Positions 1-9,957 of a stretch of DNA of 64,000 bases are shown here, piece after piece. The first letter of the stretch is position 1, and each line of letters opens with the position of its first letter. The translations under genes and the position numbers were made by a program. The stretch is from Glandiceps talaboti (taxonomy: Eukaryota > Hemichordata > Enteropneusta > Spengelidae), in NCBI RefSeq assembly GCF_964340395.1, contig NC_135557.1:4978716-5042715 (forward strand). Reading direction: 5' to 3'. The notes beneath the pieces were generated by a model. That model made no database searches and was not told the DNA's origin. It was given only the letters and a program-made list of their open reading frames with translations.

Positions 1-64
1 TTTTTGTTAAATAGACTAATAATATTCCACCACCAGCTAAATAAAGGTATTGGTATGTCTTCAT
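1..64 (-). CDS. Polinton small membrane-anchored protein, N-terminus only
   Basis: An ATG at 64-62 opens a frame that runs off the left edge after 21 codons. It begins MKTYQYLYLAGGGILLVYLT, a hydrophobic stretch like a membrane anchor or signal anchor. The start overlaps the stop of the preceding ORF in an ATGA arrangement (64-61), as in tightly packed Polinton or viral gene clusters. Several Polinton proteins begin with such a glycine-rich hydrophobic segment. The function cannot be told from this fragment. Confidence 0.5.
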   Translation of the reverse strand, partial: MKTYQYLYLAGGGILLVYLTK

Positions 65-426
65 ATTGTTAGAAGGTCGATAGTACTCACTACATTGGGG
101 TTCATTTTTAAGACGTTCGAGACCTTCAGTCTGAGGATGATATTCTTGATATAATTTAAATTTTGATCAGTCAGAACTAGATTTTGTCTCGCATGAACAT
201 CTAAAAATTTTTGTTTCGCTATAAAATCCATTACTTTTTGTCTATGTTCCAACCATACCTCTCGATCTTTATTGAAATTCTCCAAAGCTAAATCATGTCT
301 TTTCAATTCTTTTTCATGTTCTTCTTTTGAATCACCTGTAAGTGTTTTACCTAAATAGCCAGCTCCAACAAAGGCAGTTGCATTTAAAACGGCTCCACCA
401 ACCAACATCGCAATTGTCACACCCAT
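61..426 (-). CDS. Polinton-associated small protein with charged RHDLALE-type helix
   Basis: This 121-residue ORF starts at the ATG at 426-424. Residues 1-30 are a hydrophobic glycine/alanine-rich segment (GGAVLNATAFVGAGYLGK), probably membrane-spanning. Residues 34-90 are highly charged and probably helical or coiled coil, with the stretch KRHDLALENFNKDREVW. I recognise this pattern (membrane segment, then RHDxAxExxxxxRxxWxxxR) from small ORFs common in cnidarian and other invertebrate Polintons; their role is unknown. The last 25 residues look unlike the family and may follow a frameshift. The next gene overlaps the stop by four bases. Copy B has no counterpart, because a different Cys-rich ORF occupies that end. 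Confidence 0.65.
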   Translation of the reverse strand: MGVTIAMLVGGAVLNATAFVGAGYLGKTLTGDSKEEHEKELKRHDLALENFNKDREVWLEHRQKVMDFIAKQKFLDVHARQNLVLTDQNLNYIKNIILRLKVSNVLKMNPNVVSTIDLLTI

Positions 427-466
427 TATGTATATATATTTAGATATATAAAATTATTCTTTTTAT

Positions 467-705
467 TTATCCTTTGTAAGGATCAACTGGTAACATATTT
501 CTTTGTTCCAACATATCTTTCTCTAATACTGCTCCACTCACAGCTATTGTGAGAGAAGCAACTTCTTAAATGAAGTACTTGTTTTAGGACTGTCTGGAGC
601 CATCTTCATAGTCTTGTCAAGTATAAAACTATTAGCTATTGTTAAAGCAGATAAAACTGCACCATCATAAAGACCATTCACGATTAGTTTAGTATAGTCT
701 GTCAT
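467..705 (-). pseudogene. Polinton small membrane protein, frameshifted
   Basis: The start is ATG 705-703 (MTDYTKLIVNGLYDGAVLSA). The frame has a hydrophobic segment around residues 8-28, then breaks about 57 residues in at a TAG near 535-545. A second frame continues with AVSGAVLEKDMLEQRNMLP and reaches TAA at 469-467. The total span is 239 bases, not a multiple of three, so at least one indel is present. Copy B keeps only the first 25 or so codons (56,812-56,905), nearly identical, before its sequence diverges. It is probably a short virion or membrane protein. I do not recognise a defined family. Confidence 0.55.
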
Positions 706-737
706 TGTGTATATATATAATATATATAAAAAAATAA

Positions 738-1163
738 TTATTCCATTTCAAACAGAACATTATTTGTGGTGTCGTTAATTGTTTATTTTCAACTGATTGT
801 GATGTCGTTAATTGTTTAGACTCTTGAATATCACTTGATTGTAAAAACCACTGTCTTTTATAATATAAACCAGCTACCCCAATTACTAGTGAACCAAGAG
901 TTAATAAAATCATAGTATTATTAAATTGTGATCTTACATTGTCGGACTGTGAGGCTGACTGTTGGGAAAACTGAGTTGGTTCTGTCGGTTCTATCGGTTC
1001 CGATGGTTCTTTTAATTGTTTTTGTTTTTTTGTTTCAGCTGAAATTACTGATAATTTTTTACCCCATGAACTCTACCCGGACTTTTAGTTTTACTGTTTT
1101 TAGTCACAGTTTCTACTTGTGGCTGTGTTACAGTTTCTGTTTGAGGCTGTTCTGTATCACTCA
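738..1163 (-). pseudogene. Polinton basic/Pro-Glu-rich single-TM protein, frameshifted
   Basis: The start is ATG 1163-1161 (MSDTEQPQTETVTQPQ). The N-terminus is polar and Gln/Thr-rich, followed by a basic SPGRV...GKKLSVISAETKK block. The first frame stops after the loss of about one base near 1,060, and a second frame continues. A Pro-Glu-Ser linker (EPSEPIEPTEPTQ) precedes one transmembrane helix (MILLTLGSLVIGVAGLYYKR). A further indel near the end separates the frame from the TAA at 740-738 that matches the copy B stop. Invertebrate Polintons commonly carry a small protein with an AGKKLA-type basic block and a C-terminal membrane helix, and this fits that type. The copy B counterpart is at 56,310-56,777. 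Confidence 0.6.
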
Positions 1164-1212
1164 TTTTTTACACTAATATATATAATATAAAATATTTTCT
1201 TTTCAAGTTACT

Positions 1213-1824
1213 TTATTTTTTGAAACTTTTTTTAATCAAGTCAAGTTTCAAGTTGTTTTGAAGTTCTTGATCAATTTCTATAGCAAGTTCTTGATCAAGT
1301 TGACTTAAGTCATTCTTTTCAACTTTATTAAAGTCATTCAAGTCATTCTTTTCAATAGGACAAGCATGTGTTGCAAAGTTAATGTTATTTAAAATAGTAA
1401 GACCACCACTTGTCAATGCTAAAAGAGGACCATAACTGTATGCTAACTTTCCAGTAAGTTGTTTGAATTGATTCGTAACAAGAAAATTATTCTTCAAGTC
1501 ATCACTTAATTAATTCACATCATGCACCGGAAGCACAAGTCCTACTAATTTACTAATCCCAAATAAACCTCCATTTACAATATTGTCACTTACGAGAGAA
1601 CTGTAAGTGCTTTCATATATCTTATAATACTTTTCAATTTCTTTATCGTTTGCTTTTTCAATATATTCGAGAGTGAATTTTTTTCCTAAGAAAGCTTTTG
1701 ATTGTCCAGCAGCAATGATACATAGTAATCTTTCTCTGTGTTTAACTATTGGAGTTGCCTGTTCTGGTGTTACTGTTGATATTGATTCAACTGGCTGTAA
1801 AATATCTGTCAATGTCTGTTCCAT
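1213..1824 (-). pseudogene. Polinton conserved protein, one in-frame stop
   Basis: This frame of 204 codons runs from ATG 1824-1822 (MEQTLTDILQPVESI) to the stop at 1213, with one internal TAA at 1512-1510 where copy B has AAA. Landmarks are RERLLCIIAAGQSKAFLGKK (about residues 30-50), a charged NDKEIEKYYKIYESTYSS helix, two hydrophobic segments (NGGLFGISKLVGLVLP and YGPLLALTSGGLTIL) and an acidic/Asn-rich tail. The IIAAGQxK...VNxGL pattern recurs in Polinton ORFs next to the ATPase, where the function is unknown. It lies 102 bases downstream of the ATPase stop on the same strand. Confidence 0.65.
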
Positions 1825-1926
1825 TTTGTTATATAATATAAATATACATTTTATTTTATAAAAAAAGTAGATGATAACCAATGCAATAAATTTGCCATAA
1901 GAGACAACAGATATCATTAATTAACA

Positions 1927-2525
1927 TTATATCAGATCTATACTATAAGGTTGTCTTAAATGAAACACTAATTTGCTGAAAGGAGTATATTTTAATTGTT
2001 TTATATATTCACTAATTTCTATTTTATTTAATTCCATCCCGTAGTTTTCAATTATCTCTTTAACATCATTTTTACTTGGTGTGTAATAGAGAATAAGCAT
2101 TCCAATATTTTCTCGAAATGTCTTGGCGATACTCGTAAATTGTTGTTTAAGTACCCATACGCTAATATTATCATGACGAGCTGAAAATGCCAATTTTGTT
2201 AAAATATTGACACAAGATTTGATATCTTCGTGAAAGCGCAGTCATCTAGTATGATTAGACTTTTTGTATTTTTATAACACTCATACTCAAGTTCAATACT
2301 TTCGTTTATTTTTTCTATGTTAGGAATCATTATGATAATGTCCGGATCTTTGTAAATACATTTTTTATCGTAAGCTTTATTGTTTATGAACGTCGGGCAG
2401 ATTATGATTATGTAATCGAATACATTCTTGTAATACGTTTGTAACAGTTCCATAACAAATTCTGTTTTACCTGAACATGTCGGTGCACTAATAAGCATAT
2501 TGAAAGGAGGGTCAAGCTAGATCAT
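1927..2525 (-). pseudogene. Polinton A32-like packaging ATPase, broken
   Basis: This is the FtsK/HerA-superfamily ATPase that packages DNA into capsids in related viruses. Walker A is APTCSGKTEF (about 2,495-2,466) and Walker B is SLIILDDCAF. The start is ATG 2525-2523 by comparison with copy B, but codon 3 is TAG here where copy B has TGG (Trp), so a surviving product could only start at the internal Met at 2498. A frameshift near 2,200 separates the C-terminal third (KLAFSARHDNISVWVLKQQ onward), which ends at 1927. The length of about 199 residues is normal for Polinton ATPases. It starts 9 bases after the capsid gene ends. Confidence 0.9.
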
Positions 2526-2534
2526 TTTAGAGTA

Positions 2535-3776
2535 TTAATATATAATAGATTTTAATTTAGATCCTTCAATATTAAGCTTGGCATCACTTATAATGAAAAT
2601 ATTTGCAGTTATTCTTTCTTGTGGATCTGTGGATTCTCGTTGAATTTCCAGTTGAACCTCATCTTTTGTATTCATGACTTTCAGACCACTACCACGATAC
2701 CTATTAACTTTAAAACTTCTTAAATCAATAAACAAACATTATTTATCCAACAGAAAATTGGCCTCGTCTACTTTCTCTAGTTTATCAATTGCTTTACCAG
2801 TGTAGCAGCAGAACTCAGATGCCATGAAATAACGTTTGGCTTCTTCTCAAAATTTTCCAGGAGATGCGATGCCTTCTATCGTTACTGCAACAGAATTAAT
2901 ACTAGGATTAAAGAATAATTCGGTGTCTAATGTATTTTGTAGCTGTGGTTTGCTGAATAATACAAAAATTCCATTCAAACTTCTACGTGGTATATTAATG
3001 TTCTCGTTAATAATTGTATCTGCACCTGAGAAGTTAATTGTTCTGAAATGTTGGATATGTTCGTAAAGAAAACTTTTACCACTGTTGTAATAACCTTTAA
3101 TTTCCATAGCTAACTTTGGATCTTTTATCGTTTCATATTCCAGTTGAATGTTGGTTAAAGTATAATCCCAACCATCCGTGTCTTCACTTACCAGTATTTG
3201 TTTAAAAGGAGCAAGAGTAAGCTCCCATTCGATATGACTACCTAAACTCAAAGGATATACGGCTCCATGACCATTCGTTATAGGATGTAATTTCGCAAGA
3301 TCGATCGCATATTTTTTACCATATGCCTTATGAAGTGCAGCCTCTCCTAAGTAATCTCCGCCACCAACTCCATCAATATTATCACTTCTCAATTTTCTAA
3401 GATTTTCTGACTGAATTCCATACAGTGTTTTGTTTGTTCTATCTGAATACAGATCTTTATACGTTTGTACTAAGTTGTAGCCTGTTAAATCCATTAAGAT
3501 TTCCCCCTCGAATTTTAAAACTAGTCGACTGATGACATTAGCAGACAGGTTTTGAACAACAATGTTTTTATTATGACCTTCTAGTTTAAGATCAAAGATG
3601 AGATTGAATTTATCTGTTAGAACAACAGTGTCCTCTAATTTTGGACATCTGATATATAAAACTTCACCGGGTTTTGCACGATTTGGATTATACGCTACAA
3701 CATCAGTTTGCTCTCCTTTACTACCAAGTGCATTTAATTTTGAGTAATCACCTTGAAGTTCTCTATTGTAAGGCAT
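2535..3776 (-). pseudogene. Polinton candidate major capsid protein (PY-type double jelly roll), two in-frame stops
   Basis: The frame starts at ATG 3776-3774 (MPYNRELQGDYSKLNALGSK) and is continuous for 414 codons to 2535, interrupted only by TGA at 2849-2847 and a TAA near 2,740. Conserved Polinton features in order are LYIRCPKLEDTVV, NLSANVISRLVLKFEGEILMD, GIQSENLRKLRS, the YTLTNIQLEYETI strand with SGKSFLYEHI, RRSLNGIFVLFSKP, and a C-terminal FIDLRSF...GSGLKVMNTKDEVQLE block. This layout matches the roughly 420-residue protein I know from cnidarian Polintons and regard as the major capsid protein; structure prediction would confirm the fold. Copy B lacks about 580 bp of it. Confidence 0.8.
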
Positions 3777-3780
3777 TTTC

Positions 3781-4140
3781 TTATACTATTATACTATATA
3801 AAATACAAAATATATATATATATTTTTTTCGTTTAGATTTCCCTTTAAAAATCCGTTCATAAAGGTACACCGCTATTGCAGTTGCCAACAACCAGACATG
3901 CTCAGCTATAAATCCTACCACTTGTCCCGCTGTTTTTAAAACATAAGATACAATAGAACCTATAATACCCAGCAGTGCCAACGCTGCTTTATTACCGAGC
4001 CATTTCAGTGCATCCGCAACACGTTTAATAACTGCTTTGACTGGCCCACCACCGCCGGGTGTGTAAACATCTTCGAGTTCATTAAGTGCATACCCTTGTG
4101 GTGCTATCGTACCTAATCCAAAATTTGATGGTGATGGCAT
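3781..4140 (-). CDS. Fused ORF: N-terminus of one Polinton gene joined to C-terminus of another
   Basis: This is an open frame of 119 residues from ATG 4140. Residues 1-26 (MPSPSNFGLGTIAPQGYALN and following) match the start of copy B's gene at 38,098. From the GGGGP motif on it matches the last third of copy B's coiled-coil/membrane protein (53,074-54,106), including VKAVIKRVADALKWLGNKAA and two hydrophobic helices (ALLGIIGSIVSYVLKTAGQVV and VWLLATAIAVYLYERIF). The about 15.7 kb between these parts in copy B is missing here, so the ORF is a deletion fusion that happens to stay in frame. The (TA)n tract lies just upstream and the capsid gene follows 4 bases downstream. Any function is unknown. 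Confidence 0.8.
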   Translation of the reverse strand: MPSPSNFGLGTIAPQGYALNELEDVYTPGGGGPVKAVIKRVADALKWLGNKAALALLGIIGSIVSYVLKTAGQVVGFIAEHVWLLATAIAVYLYERIFKGKSKRKKYIYIFCILYSIIV

Positions 4141-4146
4141 ATTTCG

Positions 4147-4151
<5 letters not shown>

Positions 4152-4238
<87 letters not shown>
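4152..4238. repeat. (TA)n tract between divergent Polinton gene clusters
   Basis: About 87 bases of nearly pure TA separate the divergent starts of PX (plus strand, 4,245) and the capsid-cluster first gene (minus strand, 4,140). The same position in copy B also carries a (TA)n tract (about 38,007-38,085). The tract may act as, or have grown from, a shared TATA-rich promoter region; that part is inference. Confidence 0.85.
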
Positions 4239-4244
<6 letters not shown>

Positions 4245-4913
4245 ATGAAGTTGTAGATAAACAACAAATTTAACGATATTACTATCAGTTTTTCAGAAAC
4301 GCTGACTGATTATAAACAGATACGACTGTTGGAGTGTAAACTATATAATTCCTGGTATGATATTACGAAAGAAAACAATGAAATTGCTTTTACTGTTGAT
4401 AAAAAAACGTCAGTTAAAAAAGTAGAACCAGGTAATTACAATGTAGAAACATTATCACAAGCAATTGGTAGAATGAAAGTAATTAATTTTAAGAGAATTT
4501 TACCAACAGGAAAAACACAGATGGTACTTGGTGATAATGTTAAAGTAGACTTTTCATAACCTAAGAATTTTGCAAAGATACTTGCTTTTAAAGAGAAAGA
4601 ATATGTTTCATCAGGTATTAGTCCAAATAAAGCAGATTTTCTTCCTGTGACTGAATACGTAGTCTACTGCGATATTATAGATACACCTACTAATTACATT
4701 AATGGGAAAAGGTCCAATTATTTACAAATTTTAACAATACAGGAAAATAAGGGTGAAATAGGAGAAGCTGTCACTTATTCATTTCCTGCAAATGTTCCAG
4801 TACCAATCAAGAAAATGAATATAACTCATCTTCGAATTTGGATAACTAATCAAAATAATGAAATAATAGATTTTAATGGTTGGCCAATTTCATTTCAACT
4901 CGAGCTTACCTAA
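4245..4913 (+). pseudogene. Polinton penton-like minor capsid protein (PX), two in-frame stops
   Basis: One frame of 223 codons runs from ATG 4245 to 4913, broken by TAG at 4254-4256 and TAA at 4557-4559. Copy B has TAT (Tyr) at the first site and AAA at the second. Features typical of the Polinton minor capsid protein are a C-terminal half with YCDIIDTPTNYINGKRSNYL (residues about 140-160), the strand-rich VTYSFPANVPVPIKKMNITH, and a terminal IRIW-type strand followed by NNEIIDFNGWPISFQLEL. The DFNGxPxxFxxEL ending is the hallmark I recognise. In Polintons this is a predicted single jelly-roll vertex protein. Its 3' end overlaps the convergent polymerase 3' end by about 19 bases. Confidence 0.85.
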
Positions 4914-7900
4914 ATTAACATGACCATATGCTAATGTGTTACGACGATCAAGAACATAACGTTTATCATTGAAGCAACTTAAAGAAGTTTTATTGATTGT
5001 AAAACTACCGATCTGATGATTTATCGATCGTATAGTATTCATGGAATGTTTCACTTGTAAATTTTCAAAAAGTACTTTCTTATATTCTTCATGAGTTATA
5101 TTCTTTTTTATAACTAACTTTTTTTTATACCTTTTGCTTTACGTGCGGAAGTGGAATCTGTTGTGTATGAGTACATTTTACTTCAAAGCCCAATAAACTC
5201 AGTGATTGGTATACCCGCACACTCGTCTTTGAATTTACCAATTACTTTTTTGTTATAATTAAAGAAATATGGACTTTCTGATGAATAATCACTATTATCA
5301 AAAAGGTCTTTATCTTTGTAGAAATCTTTATAAGAATCATTGGCTTTAATTTCATACATTAATGAATCTGTATCTGTGAATAATAATTTAGCTCATGGTC
5401 CATATTTTTCTTTTATATAGTTGTAATGAAAACAATACATTAAAATTTTAGACAGATCAAGAATACTCATTCCAACATATAAGGGTTGGTTTAAGGTTAT
5501 TCGTTCTTTTTTGTTTTCTACTGCTACTAGACTTATAATTTTCTGCATGACAAATGTTGGTTTAGATACAAATTTTCTGATTTGTTTTTCCGTTATACAT
5601 AATTTTATACTACGGTGTTTACGTACATTCATCATAGTACGTCCAAAGACAGAATTATTCATTAGTTTGAAGAAATCTTTTTCAAAGGCATTTCTTGCGT
5701 TCTTTCTTTTTTCAGTGTTAAATAAGATGTATTGTGACATCCATTTTGATTGATTAAACTCAATAGCTCTGTGAATTTTAGTGACTTTTAAACCGAGTGA
5801 TAAATACTGTTTCAAGTTTTGAAAATGAAGTACATATTTCTTTTTCGGTCTTAGAGTTGTAGTTAATTTCTCTATATTTCCACATTTGATATTAAAGCGG
5901 TCACGTATTATCTTATTATGTGGTGATAACATGTCTTCAGTAATAAATAGTTTCTCAGGTGCTAAAGGATAATCGTTGTGAAGATCATGCAACTCGCTAG
6001 GACATTCAAGATCAACTTCAAGGATTAAACCATGGTCACTCTCATTGGTGTAGTTACTTAAATCAAGCGAATCTATATCAACCCATTTAAATCCATGTGT
6101 TGGTAAAGATTGTGTCATTGCCCAACCATAGAGATTATTAGCATCTAAATACATGATGTACTTTGTTTCCTGGGTTGGGTCATAGTCTTTCATGTATGGA
6201 TTGTTTGCCTTTGCATGACCAGCGGATATATAAGAAATACCTCCACGAAGACCTTTTTCTATGAAGAGATGCATATCTATATCCGTTAATAATTCGAGAT
6301 TAATTTTAGTCATTTTTAGACACGCATCCCAGGATAATCCAGGAGCACTGAAATAATGACAGGGATAGAGGTTATAGTATACATTACATGTCTTTCGGAA
6401 ATTTTCAAATACATCAGTTAATAAAAGTACATCAGTTTTAAGGTACAGATCATGATAATCACCCATCGTTTGCATATTAAAATGTTTCCAAATATTTTGT
6501 ACATGCTTATAATCTTCATCATCTATACCAGCCTAATTTAGAATAGAATAGAATTTTTCCTTTAGTGGAAGATTAACGTCATTAAATTTTTCAATGGAAT
6601 CCATATAGTCATAGGGGTATACACCCTTCCGTGTTAATAATTTTAAACTGTCAGGGAATTCTTGTTTTGTGTATTTGAAATCACTTGTGTTATGTACGAG
6701 TTTTTCTAATGAAGCATTCAATAAATTTAAACTATCTATGAAGACTAAATGAGTACCAACCATTATAGCCATGAACTTTTCCATAGAATGTGGGATAATA
6801 TTAATTTTTTCGTCAAAGTGTTCAATGGTTTGAACAATGACATGACTATCATATCCTTTTAAATTGTATTTTTTTAGTAACTTGAAAATTGATATTACAT
6901 TTTACATGTGCTGAACCACGGTATTTACCAGTAATATGACAATGATCACGAACTGGTATGTCATTTTCTTTGTATAATTTTTCACAAATATGACAATGCG
7001 TTGCTTTTTGAAAACATAATTCATCGTTTTTACTCACACACAAAGGTTTATTAAAATGTTGTTCTTTTATATTATTACAATATTCGACTTCTGATAACAT
7101 CATTTCCATAAATATCTTAGATGCATTTGGTCCTCTGTAAATAACACTTTCTTTACTGAATGTATCATCGTAACAACAGACTAATTTATAGCCAAAACTA
7201 CATACTTCATGCTTTTGGTAATGATGTGTGAATATTGTGTTTTCATTAGGATGACAGGTATTTACTTTTCGGTTTATAGATTCGAAATCTGCGTAAATAA
7301 CAAATGATGCATTTAATTGTTTTGAGTAATTTTTAAATGATAACCACTTGTTCTCCTCAGTTGGTATTCGTATAGCTTGTGTGCCATTTATTTCAAAACA
7401 AATAGGAATGTGTTGATTTAAAATCTCTGCAGTTGTAAAATGTTGTAAACAATATTTACAGAAATGTTTTCTTCCAACGTGATTTGTTATACCATGCATA
7501 AATTGATTAAAATCTTTGATCCAAAAATAATGTTTTTTATCACCACGAGTTATTAGAAGTAAATCAAGGTGATCTTCACAAGTTTGTTTACTAACATAAA
7601 TTGGATATGCTTTTTTATTTTTATAACCAAATACAGAAAAAGATATATTATTTTGGTTTTCAATTTTAGGTATTTGTTTTGTTGTAACTGGAAATGTTAT
7701 TCCTTTGTAATCTAGATCAATGATGTGTTGACTGTATCTAGATGCTCTATGTTTACTAATTTTGACTGGAAACTTATATGCTAAATGATACCATCTAAAA
7801 CATTAAGCATCATTATTTTGTATATTAATGAGACCTTTCATTGGATTTTGTAACTCCTTGGGTATTTTGATATATGAGCCACCTTGTGAAGGTTCGTATC

Positions 7901-8585
7901 TTGCAATATTTACATAAAAATTAAGAAGTGATTTTATTCGCCAGCCAGATCCTTCACGTAACCATTTACCAATCGGATCAATAATTCTTTCGAAACTTTC
8001 ACTCATTTGTTCATCTATTTGGTCAGAATTTGTAATTACTAATGGTCTACTGTTAAAATAACCGTCACTTACTATCGCTTCCATGTTTTTACCTACCTTT
8101 TCAAATTGTATTTTCAATGTTAATATCGCTTTTATTCCGCCTTGATCTTCTAAATTTTGTTCTAAGATTTTCTTAATTAACAATTTATTTTCAGTTAATT
8201 GTGAATGTGGTTTGTTCTTGGTTATATCAATTTCATATGATTTCACGTATCCTCTTAAAGTGCTCTCAAGTTCATGATATCTGGGTAACATTATAACACC
8301 ACCTACATGTCGGTAACCTCTGTTAATAAGAGTTTGATATGTTTCATTACCTATTTTAATCATACGTTTAGTGATAGGATTCATAATATATTCTTCTATT
8401 AATGGTCGAGGGAGACCACTAGGTACCGGCCAATCTAAAATATTATTTTCACTTCGTTCACTTCGTTCTTTTGTTGGTGTGGTATTAAGAATAGGTTGAA
8501 GTTCACCATTCCGTATAAGATTATTATACACACGACCACCAACTGTTATCATTCGGTTAGTGAGTGGGTTCATAATCTTAACCAT
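4895..8585 (-). pseudogene. Polinton protein-primed family B DNA polymerase, decayed
   Basis: A frame of about 1,230 codons starts at ATG 8585. The N-terminus has two copies of a NPxTxRMIxxGxxxYxxLIxxG motif (about residues 4-28 and 65-90), like viral adaptor/SAP-type repeats. An Exo I motif (IYADFES) lies near 7,290; Exo II follows with FIDSLNLLNASLEKL and Exo III with YLKTDVLLLTDVF (about 6,440). Polymerase motif A is YLDANNLYGWA, motif B FFKLMNNSVFGRTMM and motif C FTDTDSLMYEI. Breaks seen against copy B: TAA at 7805-7803, a small deletion/frameshift near 6,860, TAA at 6535-6533, TGA at 5395-5393, another TGA near 5,200 and a frameshift near 5,120. The end at 4895 is inferred from the frame. 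This enzyme copies the element from a protein primer. Confidence 0.92.
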
Positions 8586-8634
8586 ATTATATGAATAAAA
8601 ATTTATTTATTTACAATAATATTTATTTGTTCAA

Positions 8635-8995
8635 TTAAAATTTTCTTAACTTACAACTTTTCTTTTTATGTATATATAATATAGAATAACTACCTAATTC
8701 TGAACCACAATCACAAAAATATCTCTTAGGTTGTTTAACGCAAGGTGTACTTCTGTTAAAATGTATCTTTAAATGATACATATTTATATGCAAAGCCACA
8801 TTTATTACATGTAAACTCGGGAAAAACACGATCACATGTTTGACAAGCATCAGGGAATTCTTGTTTATTATTCTCGCAAGAACCTTTTATATTTGTGTGT
8901 TTGATATAATTATGTTTCAGTCTAAAACGTTTGTTGCATTTGTCACATTTGAAATCTGGAGCCGACCTACCACAAGTAGTACAATTCTCTCGCAT
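8635..8995 (-). pseudogene. Polinton zinc-finger protein, frameshifted
   Basis: The start is ATG 8995-8993 (MRENCTTCGRSAPDFKCDKC). The frame has CxxC pairs followed by H...H/C positions: CDKCNKRFRLKHNYIKHTNI, then CQTCDRVFPEFTCNKCGFAYKY. A frameshift near 8,770 follows, and a second frame completes HLKIHFNRSTPC and FCDCGSELGSYSILYIHKKK to 8635. Two to four C2H2-like or zinc-ribbon fingers are likely. As the first gene inside the terminus and upstream of the polymerase it may bind element DNA; that is inference. The copy B homologue (33,623-33,997) keeps one frame with a single stop. Confidence 0.75.
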
Positions 8996-9289
8996 CGTAA
9001 TGTATATGTTAGTAACAATACATTTGTCTAATTGAGCGAATCAAAGGTCACATAGGTCACAGAGGTGAAGGATGTTGCAATAAATGACGGCAACATAAAC
9101 GCCACACACAATGAGTCATGAGTTTATTTTTAAACCTGCCGAGGTTACCGAGATGTTCAATTAAACAATGGGTTGGTGTATTAATAGACTGTTTACACCA
9201 TCGATCGGCTACACTGACATTGTACAGACATTCATTACCCTTCAAAAACCCTTCCACAGTGGAACAACATTGAAAAACGGTGAAATTAC

Positions 9290-9407
9290 AATGTATTTTT
9301 GGTGTTTACACAAATTTAATATAAATTAAGCCATTTATTTTAAGTAAAAAAGGTGAAAAATGGGGGTTGTAAAAATGTGTCCCAGAACTATCATTTTATA
9401 TACTACT
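9290..9407 (-). repeat. Polinton copy A terminal repeat (polymerase-side end)
   Basis: About 118 bases ending ...TATACTACT at 9,407 match the copy B right end (57,856-57,970) directly and the copy B left end (33,270-33,390) as reverse complement. Similarity to the copy B left end continues inward to about 9,030, including a subterminal GGTCACATAGGTCACAG repeat. The terminus reads inward AGTAGTATA, close to the AG...CT ends usual for Polintons. The six bases outside are CATGCG; the partner flank is off window. Confidence 0.88.
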
Positions 9408-9723
9408 CATGCGGGACGCTGCTTACCCCCAAAATCAAGATTAAAAGAGAAAACCCTTCTGGCTAAGTATTTCCGAGTACAGGTTACAGCCCAATGTGAA
9501 ACCTTTTTTGGAAAGCCCTCATCTATATTTCTAAAGAAATCTCTCATTGTAATGTATAGACGCTGAAGTTTATTTCCACTGTTAGTTTAATGTAGTGTAC
9601 CCATACTGTAGATCTCTGAAGTACGGGGGGGGGGGTACTGTAAAATGACACAAATTAAGATGTATGGTAGTAAATGAACACTTTTGCAAACGTACAATGT
9701 ACACGACTGTTCATTGTCTTATT
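9408..9723. other. Unassigned flank of Polinton copy A
   Basis: No coding, RNA or repeat structure was recognised beyond a ten-base G run near 9,627. No copy of the Polinton target duplication can be assigned. Confidence 0.5.
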
Positions 9724-9895
9724 AATTGACGTTCCTGACTTGTCAATTGACGTTCCTGACTTGTCATTTGACGTTCCCGACTTATCACTTGACGTACCTG
9801 ACTTATCACTTGACGTTCCTGACTTGTCAATTGACATTCCTGACTTGTCATTTGATGTACCTGACTTATCACTTGACGAGGTCGACTTTTGGCGT
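9724..9895. repeat. 21-bp minisatellite, open as heptapeptide repeat
   Basis: About eight tandem units of GTTCCTGACTTGTCAATTGAC with point differences. Since 21 is divisible by three, both strands stay open: plus reads repeated VPDLSxD, minus reads SGTSxDK. I treat it as non-coding satellite DNA because no gene context supports translation. Confidence 0.8.
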
Positions 9896-9957
9896 GGATT
9901 AAGCTCCATATAGGGATGTTGATATCAGTCTCTAGTTAGGGTAGTGTTCAAGACAAA

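Larger units (their letters stand above)
1..9407 (-). mobile_element. Polinton/Maverick copy A, partial (right part off window)
   Basis: A large DNA transposon read on the minus strand from its terminus at 9,407 towards the left edge. It encodes the Polinton set: family B polymerase with an N-terminal extension, penton-like PX, candidate major capsid protein, A32-like ATPase and small membrane proteins. The end at 9,407 reads inward as AGTAGTATATAAAATG, matching both ends of copy B (33,270 and 57,970). Almost every gene is broken by single stops or frameshifts, so the copy is old. Relative to copy B it lacks the integrase block (copy B about 38,172-53,860), and the junction lies near 4,059. 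The other terminus is outside the window, so length and target duplication cannot be judged. Confidence 0.93.

Noticed and set aside
1673-1861. Plus-strand ORF antisense to a Polinton gene
   Set aside because: It mirrors the conserved minus-strand gene, whose frame is shared with copy B.
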